Shown one piece after another: positions 49,530 through 62,035 of a DNA stretch of 64,000 bases (within the stretch, counting starts at the first letter, position 1; each line of letters starts with the position of its first letter). The stretch is taken from NCBI RefSeq assembly GCF_028769735.1, contig NC_088172.1, positions 58,187,075 through 58,251,074 on the forward strand, written 5' to 3'. The notes under the pieces are model-generated. The model was not told where the DNA came from. It ran no database searches and saw only the letters and a program-made list of their open reading frames with translations. Source of the DNA: Zonotrichia leucophrys gambelii (lineage: Eukaryota; Chordata; Aves; Passeriformes; Passerellidae). The translations under genes were made by a program, and so were the position numbers.

Positions 49530-51753
49530 AAATCTGCTTATCATTTGTAAGAAAAGAGCACTCCTTTTGCTATATTTTCAAAAACATGCAAATAGATTCT
49601 GGAAAGTCTCTTTTCCTTCAGTAGGGCTTTAATAAATTTTACATTAATAATAATAATAATATTTACATTATTTTGGTAGATTTTAATCCAAGGAAGTACT
49701 GTATACCTGTACCCTCAAATGCTACTGCTAGCATCTTTCCAAAATTTGGGGGCTTTTTTTCATACAGCTAACAGAGGTTTTAGTGAACTGCCATGTATAT
49801 CAGCTATTTACTGCTTGGTCCTTGATGTATCAGACCGGGCTTTAGCCTTGACAGCAAATTAGTGCAGTCTAGAAACTCATAGTGATTCCCTGCACCCCTC
49901 AGCAAAGTGATTACTACTGTTCAGAAGAGGCTTCAGCATGACACTTTATCTGGGAATAAATGAAAGAAGGGGATAGAAGGAACTCTAAAGCTGTCTCCAA
50001 CAAGACCTCACACTTTTGCTTTCTGGGAAGTTAGTTCCATTTAAAGATGAGTAAATGAATAATCATATGGTGTCCCAGCATCTTGGATAAACTTGTGTGG
50101 GTGATCTACGTGTTTTAAATTCATTTCACTCAACATATGTAACTGTTAACATGCACACATTCTGTACTTACTCCAGACTGTTCTAATGTTTCTGTCAGGA
50201 ATCTCTTCATCTGAAGCATGTTTTCTCTTCAATTTCACACTTCATTGACTAGATTTAGGTACCTATGCAGTACCTTTTAACTAAGGTAATGCTTCCTAGT
50301 TTGGGTCAGAGCACAGCAGATCCTTACACACTGTAATTTTTTATCTTCTCAGAGGGTGTTTTATCTTCCTGTCTCTGTTGAGAAAGCATAAATAAACCGA
50401 GGTTTAAATTCCTTAATTCCGGATTTAGTTTTGGTAATCTGTGTTCATCTGCAGTTTAAAAGTACAAGGCTTTGCCTCCTTATCACAACAATTGGAAGTT
50501 TGATTAGTCTTTTCAATTTTTGGTTTTCTGATAGGACCACAGACGCCTCTAAGACAGTGAACTCAGCACCATCCCCTGAGAAGCAGCAGAAGTAAATTAG
50601 GCAGGGTCTTTCATGTATAAAAAAAGCTTTCAAAGATTCAGCTGAAATAGAGAATGGAAATGATTATGTTGTCTCACTCTAGAGGAATATAAAAGCCTTG
50701 GATTAGAAGAAATATGCACATCTCTGAAAGGTATGGAAGAACAGCTATGGAATGGCTCAAATGATGAATTCATGAAATGAAGTTAATTTGGTTTTGATCC
50801 ACTACCTCACTTGACTTTTTTTAAGTATGCTTCCTTTTGCACACTTCATTACAACCTTCACTGGATATCTTCAAGTGTCACAAACTGCCTTTGAATTTTA
50901 TTTTATAAGGGTAAAAACTGTTGGAAGAGTTACTTTCTCTTAATTTGCTGTATATGTCATCTGTCTTTAAATACAGCATCACTTTATGGATATTCTACCT
51001 GTTACTACTGTCTTTTTACATCTAAAGCTTTTTAAATGGATTATAGCTTATTCTGTGAGTTTCCTCAGTCACATATTTTAAGGTTATTAGTCCAGTACAT
51101 ACTCAATTTATAGCTACATGCTGTCCTTCTAATCTTCCGTTACCCATGCTAAGATTTTAGTAATTCATCCTATAGGTCACGTTCATAAAAATGGGACACT
51201 TATTCCTATAAGGTTATTCTGCTATTTTCAGCTTTTATGGGATGGTATTTTTATCATTAATCTTTTATGAAGACTGGGTGTTTTTTGACATTTAATTGTC
51301 CTGACACTGCCCAATAAACCTTTATTCCTCTCTTTCACTTTTTGTGTGTCTGGCTGTAATTTCCATTATGCTGCAAGTAACACTGACGTAGATCCTTCTC
51401 TTGGTTTTTAAAGACAAGACATTCTTTTAAATTATGAGTTCTTGCTAGTTTATCATCTCAGTTTTATTCTTTTCTACTTCAAGAACTGATGTAGTTCTTA
51501 GGATAGAGATATACATTTTCTCAATATAACATTATTGTCTCTCACCTCTTCTTCACATATTTGCATCGCCACAGTATCCTCTGGGTTAACTAAGCATGTG
51601 TCCTCCACAAAGGAAATTTTATGCCTATGGGAAAGAAAGGAGTTTTAAAAGCTTGATAGGGCCCAAAGAGCCGACTGTCAGTAGCCGTCATAATCCGGCC
51701 CTGTGTCTCTTTAGTGCCTTCCAACACCAGTGTCCTGCATTGTGCTACCCCTT
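49530..51753. other. Unique noncoding DNA between two solo LTRs
   Basis: No retroviral gag, pol or env text is visible, so the LTRs on either side are not ends of one provirus (they are also of different families). A TAA trinucleotide microsatellite lies at about 49645-49662. 51596-51750 is GC-richer and stays open on the plus strand into the next LTR, but that 111-codon frame (51596-51931) crosses the LTR boundary and is a chance product. Confidence 0.6.
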
Positions 51754-52036
51754 TGTTGTCATCTTATTGCAGGGGTTCCGTACTCTTGTCTCCTATTACA
51801 GAAGTTTCATACCTTCTTGCTGTTTCTTGTGGGCACCTCCTCAGAGCACTGACTCCAGTTCCCCTCTCAACCAGCCACCTCACTCTTTTATAGCACTCTT
51901 ATTCTCACTGGTTACAGCTGTGGCCTGTTAAAGTCAGGCCTGTTCCTAATCTTTGGTGATTGGCCCAGCTGCAACTCCTTAGGGGTAAGATTACTTTCTA
52001 TACTATCTTTATTTTCTTATATTCAAAACCACTACA
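51754..52036 (-). mobile_element. Solo LTR, second ERV family, 283 bp
   Basis: On the minus strand it begins TGTAGTGG and ends in ...GACAACA, bounded by a perfect 6-bp target-site duplication CCCCTT (51748-51753 and 52037-52042). A TATA box (TATAAAAG on minus; CTTTTATA at 51895-51902 on plus) sits roughly mid-LTR, as expected for a U3 promoter, and fixes the orientation. It is homologous along its whole length to the LTR at 57141-57454; shared landmarks include GTGGCCTGTTAA, AGCTGCAACTC and GGTAAGATTAC on the plus strand. No internal viral sequence is attached. The 6-bp duplication again suggests a class II (ERVK-like) element. Confidence 0.92.
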
Positions 52037-52042
52037 CCCCTT

Positions 52043-55000
52043 GGATCTGGGTTAACCTGAGCAGAGACAGACTAGACAGCAGGTTAATGCTGAGTGCAGC
52101 TGGGTGCTGGGAGCTAATACCATCCTGGTGCATTGTTTCATGTAAAGCTTCATGTCAAGAAGCTTTTGGAACTCTAAATTTGAAACAAATCCAATTTTGG
52201 ACATAAATATAAGTCCTGATACAATTTTTTCTAGTACGTGATACTAGAACTCTATTAGTTTCAGTTGCTTCTGATTGACTCTAGTCCCAGCAATATGAGA
52301 ATCAGCTTACATGTTGGGTAAAAAGTTAAAATGATTGCACAGATTATGGGAATTTTTCATCTCCCAGTATTTTGAATGAGAACTGACTGTATAGTAATTT
52401 CAGAGTTGTTTGAATCCAACCAGATTCGCATTTCCACAGCTGCCTGATCCCTGTCAATTACAACACATCCACAAAGCTTGGTCAATGTAACCAATGCAGA
52501 TTTGCTGTACATGGGTGCTGGGGAGATTTCTGCCTATTAGGTAGTAGACCAGCACAAGATCTAGCAGTTTCTAGGACATATCTGGCAAATGCAGATTTAA
52601 TTCTTCTGAAAAAATTGGAACAAATTTCTTCATGTAGCCTTATAGTAACACAAATAATAGTTCAGCAATATAGCTCCTGAAATAGTGTTTGTTTTTTTTT
52701 TTTTACTATTCCAATGTCATTTTGTGTCTATCTGTATTGTTCCAGATTCATTATGTATTTTCACACTGTATAATTGCAGTCAGTAAAACCCCATTCTATT
52801 TTGCAGTTATATTTAACCAGTGGCACCTTTTCTGAGCACCAATGTTATGTGACTAGTTCTTGGTATTGGCAGCTTTCTGTAAGTGAATATGTAAAATTTC
52901 TTTCACCTATCCTCTTCCTCTGCTAAAGCATAGGGGCATTCTGATATCATAGATGCCCTGTATTCAGCCTGTTCTGTAAGCATCCTGTCCTTAAATTTTT
53001 CAAAATACCTGAAAATACCTAGGTCTGTGCGCTGTTATCAAAATAATTAAAAACAGGAACTTTATTAACCCTATAACTTTGAAAGTCTCTGTCCAAGCTT
53101 GAATGCCATTGTGCTCTTCTTTCTAAGTGCTTGACAGCTACTAATAAAGACTGTCAAGCTTGGCATGAATTTTCTCACAGATTTTACCATCCCTCCCACT
53201 TTGCACACTCATTTGTCTTTTCTTCTTTGAAGTCTAGAATACCAAGGAATTGACTGCCTTCTTTAGGGCTTTCAAATATCTCTGGAGCCTGAAGCTTTAC
53301 ATTTATTGTGTAATTTGGGTCCTATTTCACAGCCCTGTCAAACACTCTTCTTAGTCTTTTGTGATGTTTTGTTGCTTACTCTCTAAAGTCAGAACAACAT
53401 CTCTGCGCACTTCAATAGATTCAGTTCCTTCAAGAAATATGCAGCACTTAGTGAAAATTCTCAGGAATACATTTTAAGCCAAAGGATGTGCATGAAACTA
53501 GGTACTCTTATTGGTACCTATTGAGAGTCCATTTCTAATATCTCTTGCCAGTCATTAACTAAATGGTTGAGTTTCTGTTTCTAATGTAGAGATCTGTAAA
53601 CCAACAGGATCTATGGCCTGTATACACATACTATTAAGGACAGCTGGTCTTCTACATTACCATTTCTGGACTCTTTCATGACATACAACCTCTGCATCTC
53701 ATGCTGGCTACAGCAGGTTTTAAATAGAGCTTGGGCAAAATTATTTTTCCTACTGATTTTAGGTGAATTGTTTTAATTTTTGTTTTCAACTGAAGTCTTC
53801 AGCTTCACATGATAAGATCTCAATTGTACTGAATTTTCCATTAAGTATTTTTGTTTCTGATTCCGTTGCTTGGAGTGCCCCTCATATTCTGCTGTTACAA
53901 ACTGACCCAAAGATTCTGTCCCATTTCAAAGTCCGTACAATCACCTTCAAACTTACATACCCAGACCTTGGGAACAGATGCAAATTTGGAAAGCAACAGG
54001 ACTTGTTATGCACAGGGAAGGCTTGGAAACACACATGTAAGAATAACCCAGACAAAAGTCATATCTGATAAGCAACACATGTTCCATTAGACACACTGAC
54101 AAGACACTGTAAAGTAGTCCTATAATATATTGGAGTTCCACTGATTTAACTTTGTGCTATATGCACATCTGCCCAGCAGCCAACCTCATCAGAGCTGGAG
54201 ATGCCAGTGCTCAGCTGTAGGAGGCCAACATAACCAATGCCCTGTGCTTCCAGGTAATAATAATAATGATAATCTTAACTGTCACTGATGGCTGCTGCTC
54301 ACTTGGTCTGACACACCTAGCCAGCCTCATGGCTGAAGCCAGAACAACCAGATAAACTCCATTTTTGCTGTCGTGTATAAAGGGACTGTGTTGTCCACAA
54401 CTAGGCATGCACAAGGGCACAACTCTTAGTTAGAGATAAGGCAAAGAGAAATGGACTTTATTTGGGTCATCACTTTGCCCAAGATTGTCTCCCTTGCCAC
54501 TACCTTCTGACCTCCTAATTTCTCTTAATCTCTGAATCGCACTGCCTAAGTGCTGTGCAAATGCCAAGTAGCCAACAACACCACAAAGCCCCACAGCTTG
54601 CTTTCTGTCTCTCTCAGGAAAGAGAAATTGACTGTGAGTGAGAGGCTTTGGGCTTCCTCCTGAGCACAACACTGTCCTAATGGGTTGTTTTCATGTCTTT
54701 GATCAAAGTTCTGAAGCAGAAATATTCCAAATAATTTTTTGAGGCCATTAACACTGGCAAAGACCTGGGTTCACAAACCCCAGGCATTTAAGGTAGTGAT
54801 CTCCTAGTTCCCACGAGCAATTCTTCTTCAACCAGGTATGCAAAAGTTCTAAGATGCAAGTGTTCAGGTCTTTTTCATCTTCCCCTACCCATTCCCCTAT
54901 GAACCCAGACCTTTCTGCACTCATGGTGAGAGTTTAATATACATTTTGAGTTGACAGAGATGGGAACTGAGCTGGGTTAAAGTCTGCAGCTTTGGCTGTG

Positions 55001-57134
55001 GTGTGTTGGAGATGCACTAACAGTGGTAATGTCCTTTAGCCACCTCCCATTTGAGTGCAAATCCATTTGAACACAGGAGAGACGTGTGGCAGCACATGCT
55101 GAGGCATGGTGATTTTCCTGCCAAGTCCAAGACAGGTATTGGGAAAGCTAACAGGAGCAGAGCTGAGCAGTGAGATCTCTGTGTAGCTGGGGAGCAGAGG
55201 GCCTCTAAAGAAAGAAATTACTACAGTAAATAGGTAACCAGTTTTTGATATTTTTCATTAAGTACAGGCACATTGGAATATGTGTTCAAACACATACATA
55301 ACCCTATAGAGAAATAGCAATATTAAAATTGTTAGATTCTCTAAAGGCTAAAAGGGGTTTGAAAGATTGCTTACTTAAAGAAAGGATTCTTATCCCCTCA
55401 AGTAGTAAGTAATATACATACACCTGAAGATTAAATCAGATATGTATTAAAAGCCCTGCTTCTGATTTGCATTATTTCAAGTTATATAATGAAATTCCAA
55501 AGGCAGATCATTTTTGTTTTTAAGGAACTTGCAGTATAAATTACAAGAACAATGTTTGAAAAAAGTATATAAGCAATATATATCAAAAAGGTGCTGTGCA
55601 TAAAAAAGAATATGATTTTTTCAGCCTGGCTATTTGAGCATTCCTGTTTTCTACCAAGTGGAGGGATATAATAGTAAACCAAACAAGAACCATATGTGAA
55701 GAAAAGAAATTACAACCTATATAAAAGGAGAGAGCTGGTTTGTTAAAAAAAATTGGAGAGGATACAATTACAACGAGAAAAAATAAATAGCAGGAAGGAA
55801 GCAAACTCATGAATAAAGATAGGAAATTATGAGCTTAAAATGACTAAACTAACTCCTGCTTAAATCTTTCTCAAGACAAATGAAGATGAGACACACAGGC
55901 AAAAGTATTTAGGGACATTGCACATATAACTGCTGAGATAAGAGAAAGAAATGAGGCAAATAATGCAAAGGATGTAAACAGGCAGAAGAAAGATTAAAAT
56001 TTATATTTGCATGTAAAGAAATTAGTGTAAAATCATGCTAAGGAAGACAGTTATATGTATAAAATTCTGACAAGTACATGTAAAAGGGGAAGATGAAAAG
56101 AATTCTGGGTGTATTGCTATGTAGATGTGAAGTTTGAAACTAGAAGCAAATTTTCAAACTTTCCATCATGCAGCAGTGAGCAAGTCCCAGTAGTCTGAAG
56201 CGTGAACCCAATTGCTAACAATATTTCCATCTCCTTTTATTTTCTTCCATCTTATTTTAGATGTCAGATCTCAGATGCACTCTTTGTTCCAAAGACTTTT
56301 TGAATCAAGAGAAAATAAACCCTTTGTTTTCTTCTCAACTTGGGAAAAAAAAAAACTTTTACTCTTTTTTTTAACTCAGACATTATACCCATAATTATCC
56401 CAGACATTCTCAGGATGTTGTAAGCTGTTTTCTTTCTGTAATGCCAGGATAGCAGTGGCTGTTTCAGATCCCAGAGGAGAAGACATTAAGAAGTTCAATA
56501 GTTAGGAATTTAGTATCACACAAAGGAGTAGCTGGTGTCCATTTTTCTGGGCTATAAGCCTGTCTGTAGGATCAGTCAAAGGACTCAAGGAGCTTTGCAC
56601 TACGAAGATGCAAAGTTAAGATGGATTTTGAATTACTTTATATTGTCAGTGGAGTACCCTGTAGCAGGTATATCTCGCATAAGTATTTTTTGTTATTAGT
56701 GAATAGATTTTCTGGGACATTTTCTTTCTGGGAAGTTTTCTGAGCAAACTGTGGAATGAAGCACAATGGTTTCTCCCAGCTCTAGTGTTACATGTGCACT
56801 TAGCTTACTAACTATGCATCACTGTGCTTGGAGGGGTGGGACAGAGTAGCCTTTTTTTTTAACTTGTTGAATTCTCTTGTATTTCTGCTCTATTTTATTT
56901 ACTGAAGGTGTGCATCAACACAAGAATCTACAATTTCATTTAATATAAAGCAATTGCTTAACTCTCATGATTTCAAAGAAAGCCTCAATGAAGGAAATAC
57001 ATAGGCAATAAAGGTTCTAAATAGTCTCTGAAAATACTATGTATATTAATATATTGCAATTTTTACATGTCTTACAATTGTATATCCTGTGATCATCAGG
57101 TGTTTGGTTTATTTGTAATGTAAAAATCACAGGG
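52043..57134. other. Unique noncoding DNA
   Basis: No gene is supported. 53763-54090 and 54430-54672 stay open for 80-101 codons but carry no domain. 54200-55210 is of more even composition and includes an imperfect TAA/TGA microsatellite (54255-54275); it might hide an unrecognised LTR or conserved element. A poly-A run interrupts 56345-56356. Confidence 0.5.
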
Positions 57135-57140
57135 ACAACC

Positions 57141-57454
57141 TGTCATCATTATATTGCAAGAGTTCTAATGTCATTACATTGCAAGGGTTCTATATCACTG
57201 GAGTTTTGTACCCCCTTGATGTTTCTTGCAGGCATCTCCTCTAGGCACCAAGTCTTCCTGATCCTCACAGCAGCCAACTGACTCCAGTTCCTACCAAGCC
57301 ACTCTTTTATAACACTCTTCTTATTGGCTACAGGTGTGGCCTGTTAACATCAGGCCTGCTACTAATCTTTAGTAATTGGCTCAGCTGCAACTCTTTAGGG
57401 GGTAAGATTACATTCTATACCACCTTCATTTACCCATACTGTATCCCCCTACCA
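57141..57454 (-). mobile_element. Solo LTR, same family as 51754-52036, 314 bp
   Basis: On the minus strand it starts TGGTAGGGGGATACAG and ends ATAATGATGACA. A TATA box (CTTTTATA on plus, 57304-57311) lies in U3. The flanks CAACC (57136-57140) and TAACC (57455-57459) are a probable target-site duplication with one change. Near its 3' end, a ~25-bp unit TCATTAYATTGCAAGRGTTCT is tandemly duplicated (57145-57195). It is better preserved than the 51.7-kb copy and pairs in inverted orientation with the LTR at 57583-57754. Confidence 0.88.
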
Positions 57455-57582
57455 TAACCTATTTGAAGAAGATGTGAACAGTTGATAATAAATGCTTCAG
57501 TACAGCAACACTTCTGAGGATGAAGCATCTTGGTTTTAGGTACTGTGTTTCAGTTGGGATGCGGAATGAATTACTGTTGTAT

Positions 57583-57754
57583 TGTAGGGGATACAATATT
57601 GGTGGGAATGGAGTAAGTTGGTGGCTGTGAGGACAAGGAAGGGTCAGTGCCTAGAGGAGCTGTCTGCAAGAAATATCAAGGAGGTACAAAACTCTAGTGA
57701 TATAGAACCCTTGCAATGTAATGACATTAGAACTCTTGCAATATAATGACATCA
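57583..57754 (+). mobile_element. Solo LTR, same family, opposite strand, internally deleted (172 bp)
   Basis: It begins TGTAGGGGATACA on the plus strand and ends ATGACATCA, flanked by a perfect 6-bp duplication TTGTAT (57577-57582 and 57755-57760). Compared with the 57141-57454 copy it lacks most of U3, including the TATA box; the break falls at about 57605-57610. The remaining 145 bp (57610-57754) is the reverse complement of 57141-57285 with roughly nine in ten positions matching by eye. Its own duplication shows a separate insertion event rather than an inversion of the neighbour. Confidence 0.88.
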
Positions 57755-57760
57755 TTGTAT

Positions 57761-60700
57761 GATAGGTAGTTTTCCTCACCTCTTTTTCTGAGGCAGTGAA
57801 AAGAGGTAATTTTTCTTGGTATTGTTATTTCTCTTTATAACTGATTAAACAGAAGGTTCTTTGCAAAGCAGCTAATGACCAATGTGGGCCAATGTAAGTT
57901 GGTTTATGGTGATGAGATGGTATGTAGTAAAGGTGGCGTCAGAGAGGACAATGGAGCAGCAGTATCTATTTCCATTATTGTTGAATGGGCTTGTTGGTTT
58001 TAAATGAGCTTCTGTTTCAATATGAAAAAAACCCCTCCAGGCTTGGTAAATTAGACTTGTGTTTTCAAGGAAAAACAAAAAAAACCCAAACAGAAAAAAG
58101 GAGGAAATCAAATCTGTACTTACTAATCTTCATGTCTTTTATTTTTATTTCTTTAAAGAAAAAAAAGGGTTTTTTTTACAGGGAAGGCTGTCAAATGAAT
58201 ACTAGTATGAGCTTCTCTAAGGATTTCCTGAATACAGCATTATAGAATGTTGTCTTATCAAACCAATTCCCACCACCTACTTCTCTGCCAAACCTGCCCT
58301 GAAAAATAATCTTTGCTATTTCTGGACATTGATTAGATAGACACATAAAAAAGTAATTCCTCTGATCTCTTTGGATATCAGACAACACAGACCTAAGCTG
58401 GAATCCATTTATGTCCACAAGTTTTGAGTCCTAAGGTAGAGATTTCCCTGACAAGGTAGTAAAACCTGACCTAGTAAATATTACTTTACTTGTCTGTTAA
58501 TTACATTATTTATCCCCAGAATCATTTATTGCCTTCCTATTTTCTTTGCTGGCAGAATTATGTGGCACACATAAATAACATATATAACATATATGTACCT
58601 GACTAGAATATGACAGAATGTTTTTTTTTTTTTTTGGGGGAGTGATATTTTACTTCTATAATCAAGATATAGCTTCTGTTTCCCTTCTCTTTTCTATGCA
58701 AAAATATAGTTTCCAAGTCATAATTGAATTCACAGTAAGAGTGTTATTGTGTTTTGCCACTTACGTTTTAGACAGTTCAAGCAGCTCTGTGACAAATACT
58801 GGCTCAAGCTCTAATTTTGTAGAACAGATGTATTTATTTTTTTAAATTGCTACTCAGAATACAAACATGAATTTATAGTTTAGTGGTATTTATGTGTCTT
58901 GTAGCACAGTTAAACTTAATGCTGATAGAAATAAATAACATTTTTGTAGTAATCTCATTTCTTGTACTGAGTCAGACTTCCAGGGATAGTTCTGTTTTTC
59001 CTCTGCCAAAACTGGATAGTTCCCACTAATAAAATGCCAGTCTTTCACAGCTAATTCTTTTAACTGATGCAGCATCCTAGTAGCTACTTAGTAGCATTTC
59101 AGTAGGGATAAAATGTAGTCTTCAGCGTGCAATCACTGCCTGTCCATGCAGAGATACTGCCTCTCATGCACAAAATAGTGACTGTTCCTCTGTCACTTAA
59201 ATCACAGCGATATCTAGAGGCTTTCATGGAAGACTTCCATTATCTAGACAGTGTGAAAGGATGAAGGTTGTGTAGTGTAGAAAGGAAGAATAACTGGGGA
59301 AATAACAGCCAAGCAAATAAGAAAGACAAAAGGGTGGGGTTGCAAAGGATTGCTTGGCCACAGCGGGGGTCACTGTCCAGGACAGAGTGTGTGGCCCTAA
59401 ATCACAATAAAGAAGACTTAGAGGACAGGTGAAAGCTGATTGGCAGAGTTCATTCCCATTCATGTAAATTCCCTTTTAGCTTTTATCTGTGGTAGCTTCA
59501 TAGATGATGCAGAGTTGTCACATCTCCTCCTTCTTCCCCCAATAACAACTGCAGAGGGAAGTTCACTGCACAATTTTTAAAAAATTACTCTAATTAATTA
59601 ATAAACAGTGTTTGATTTTAAGTAATGGTTAATGTGGTGGGTATTTATATTTTTATTCCCTCTTAAGTAAAACCATGTTATTTCATAAAGATACCATACC
59701 AATACTTTCTAAAGTATTTCAATACTTACTAAATATTATCAAATGGATCATTAGGTTAAATATTTTTCCTTTCCTACAAATGGAAATATGATTAATACGT
59801 ATTGGGCAGGTTATGAAGTATTTATATTTCAAATTACATTGACTGTAATGTAGGAATTTACTACATTTCCTTTCCCTCTCTGCCTTTTCTTTTACTTTTA
59901 ATTTACTCAGAAAATTATTTTCTTGCCAATGTCTTTGTACATATGTATTTATACACTTCTCTTTAAAACCCTCAAAATACTGACATATCTGCATTCTTTC
60001 CCTACCATTGTGTCCTTTGCCTGCCATGGACTTTCTGAAAAGCATCATGATTGAAGTGATCTTGATATTGCCCTCATATTCCTTCATTTCTCTAACTGAC
60101 TGAAGTTTACTAATCTTGAGCAATCTCATTTATTTCCTTTTGTATCCCTCAGACAAGTAGGTGTTACCAGACCATAGTTAGAGGATCCGGAATCAACCCT
60201 ATGGTATTCACAAGGGATAAGTAATTAGCTCTATGCAGAATTGCTGGTCGATCAAGGCTCAGGCTTCTGTAGGACTGTCCTTTGTGTCCATTCCTCCTGA
60301 CTGGGCCCATTAAAATTCCCCATGCTTTAGTTCTCACTGAGATGGGAAAGAAAGAGTTTTAATGCACCCGAAATCAAATAGAGAGGAATGTATAGAACTA
60401 AGCACAGGTGGCCACCAGTAAAAGGTCAAAGGGGACTTGGGAAACTCAAACATTTGTCCTTTCTAAGACAGCAGGGAGCAGATGAAATTACTCTGCCTGT
60501 TTGGCTTTTAATCACATCCCAGGTTTCTCCTGAGGTAGCACCAACTGTGCAATCTTCCTTTACTTATGACTCACAGGACACAATACAGAAAATCTAGAGC
60601 TCTTTATCTGGCTCTCTCTGCTTTAATCAATTTTTCCTTCTTTATCCCTTCTACCTTTTTGTGAGTAACAGTCCTTGTATTCAAAGTTTCAGACTGCTAT

Positions 60701-61310
60701 TCTTACAATAGAGTCCCACAGGAGTAATTTTATTGAAAAAGCTATTTTCATTCTCCCCCTCACATTGTTCTGTTTGGGATTTTGTTTTTCTTATTGTTAT
60801 TGTTCTGCTTGGGGAATTTTTTGTTTCTTTTCTCTTAACTTGCATGTGACTTAACCTTAAATTCTGTAGGTTTTGTTGGTATTTCAATGGATGAATACCA
60901 ACAAGTATTTTTTATTTTGAATGCTTCCCTAGAAGTAACTATTTTTTCTCTTATTTTCATGTATAAACATGGATTTAAAAATTTGCTTTCGGAGCTTGTT
61001 GATAGAGGTAGATTTCTATGAGTGGTTTCTTTGAGATTGATTCTAAACCTTTTGCATATCATTCAGCCATAGAGTAAAAGGAAATAACAGCACTGGGGAC
61101 TTGTCACCTTCTCCATGGTTTTGAATTTCTTTTTCTTTCTTACCTTCAGGAAATGACAATGGTCCAGTTTGCTGTCTCAAGGGTCATTCTCTCTTCTGCC
61201 TGGACATGTTGAGTGTTTGTGATGACTGTAGCTGTTGTATTTGTGGGACAGAAACATTAAGCAGGCAATGTTTCCCTTCTCTATTGAAGAGATATAAAAA
61301 CCATTCAGAA
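57761..61310. other. Unique AT-rich noncoding DNA
   Basis: No gene is supported. A run of 15 T followed by five G lies at 58621-58640, with a short ACATATATA tandem just before it (58576-58598). The longest open frame of the window (136 codons, minus, 59719-60129) lies here and is discussed separately. Confidence 0.55.
59719..60129 (-). other. 136-codon open frame, probably not a gene
   Basis: This is the longest ATG-to-stop frame in the window. The product is rich in Lys, Ile, Arg and Glu (KVKEKAERERK in the middle) with cysteines scattered through it. It has no signal peptide, membrane segment or domain I recognise. Composition matches translated AT-rich DNA, and no promoter or splice context supports expression. 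A single-exon novel gene is possible but unlikely. Confidence 0.12.
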
Positions 61311-61450
61311 GGCTGAAAGCAGAATGGATGCTGAACCTGGCCACAGCACCTGGGTGTCCCTGGCTCCTCTGGGCACAGCTGGACTGAGCCCTGGCTGGCA
61401 TGGCCCTGCCCAGGGCTCCCCCTCAGCTCCCAGCTCCCCCGCCCTCAAGG
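61311..61450. other. Isolated GC-rich island, ~140 bp
   Basis: A sharply bounded GC-rich segment (CTGGCC, CCTGGGTG, GGGCTCCCCCTCAGCTCCC) lies in AT-rich surroundings and contains few CpG dinucleotides. It may be a fragment of an LTR or another transposon I cannot name, or a remnant CpG island whose CpGs have decayed. The minus-strand frame crossing it (61305-61649, 114 codons) has no recognisable domain. Confidence 0.35.
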
Positions 61451-61996
61451 AATAGCTGTCCCATGCAGCATCCTGATAGCAGGCTTCACTTGACTCCATT
61501 TGGCTTTTACTCTTACACCTTTCCTTGTCCATAAATGCAGCATTTTTACTGAAGACAAGTTTCTGCACATTGCCTTTCAGATTTTCTTTGCATATCCCAA
61601 TACTGCATGAAGCCGCTGACAAGTATGTGTTTTCTGTTGCTCCATGCACATTCTTCTCTGGCTGGCTTCATGAAAGGAAAAGGAAGGAGTTCTCACTGTA
61701 TCTTGTAGAAGGAAAGTCAAGTTAATCTTTCACCATTGCACCTTTGTTCAAAAGCTGGACAAAATCAGGTACTATTTTTAAAAAGGTTGCTTCAGTTTTC
61801 CATTAATAAGTTGTAGCATCATCACTAATTAATAGAATTTGATCCTAGGAACACTTTGATTACTCTGGGGTCAATAGATTAATGAAATATAAAAGAAGTT
61901 TTATCTTCCTAAGTAAAAGTGTAAAACTTAATTTATAGTAGCAGATTTGTTGTCTCCCAAGTTACATGACAAGTTTCTCCCAAGTTTAACGAGACA
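61451..61996. other. Unique noncoding DNA
   Basis: Ordinary sequence of mixed composition; I see no gene or classifiable repeat. Confidence 0.6.
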
Positions 61997-62035
61997 AATT
62001 ACTTAAAGGGATATTGTATATCCCTTTAAGTAATT
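61997..62035. repeat. Perfect 18-bp inverted repeat with a 3-base loop
   Basis: The arm AATTACTTAAAGGGATAT (61997-62014) is followed by TGT and then the exact reverse complement ATATCCCTTTAAGTAATT (62018-62035). A near-complete hairpin of 18 base pairs with a 3-nt loop can form in single-stranded DNA or RNA. It directly adjoins the 19-bp tandem array that follows. Confidence 0.95.

Noticed and set aside
51596..51931. 111-codon plus-strand frame as a gene
   Set aside because: It runs from unique DNA across the boundary of the solo LTR at 51754 and is antisense to that LTR.
49136..52036. A provirus bounded by the LTRs at 49.1 and 51.8 kb
   Set aside because: The two LTRs are unrelated, each has its own target-site duplication, and no gag, pol or env text lies between.
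59719..60129. 136-codon minus-strand frame as a novel gene
   Set aside because: Composition is that of translated AT-rich DNA, with no domain, promoter or splice support. It is kept only as a low-confidence entry.
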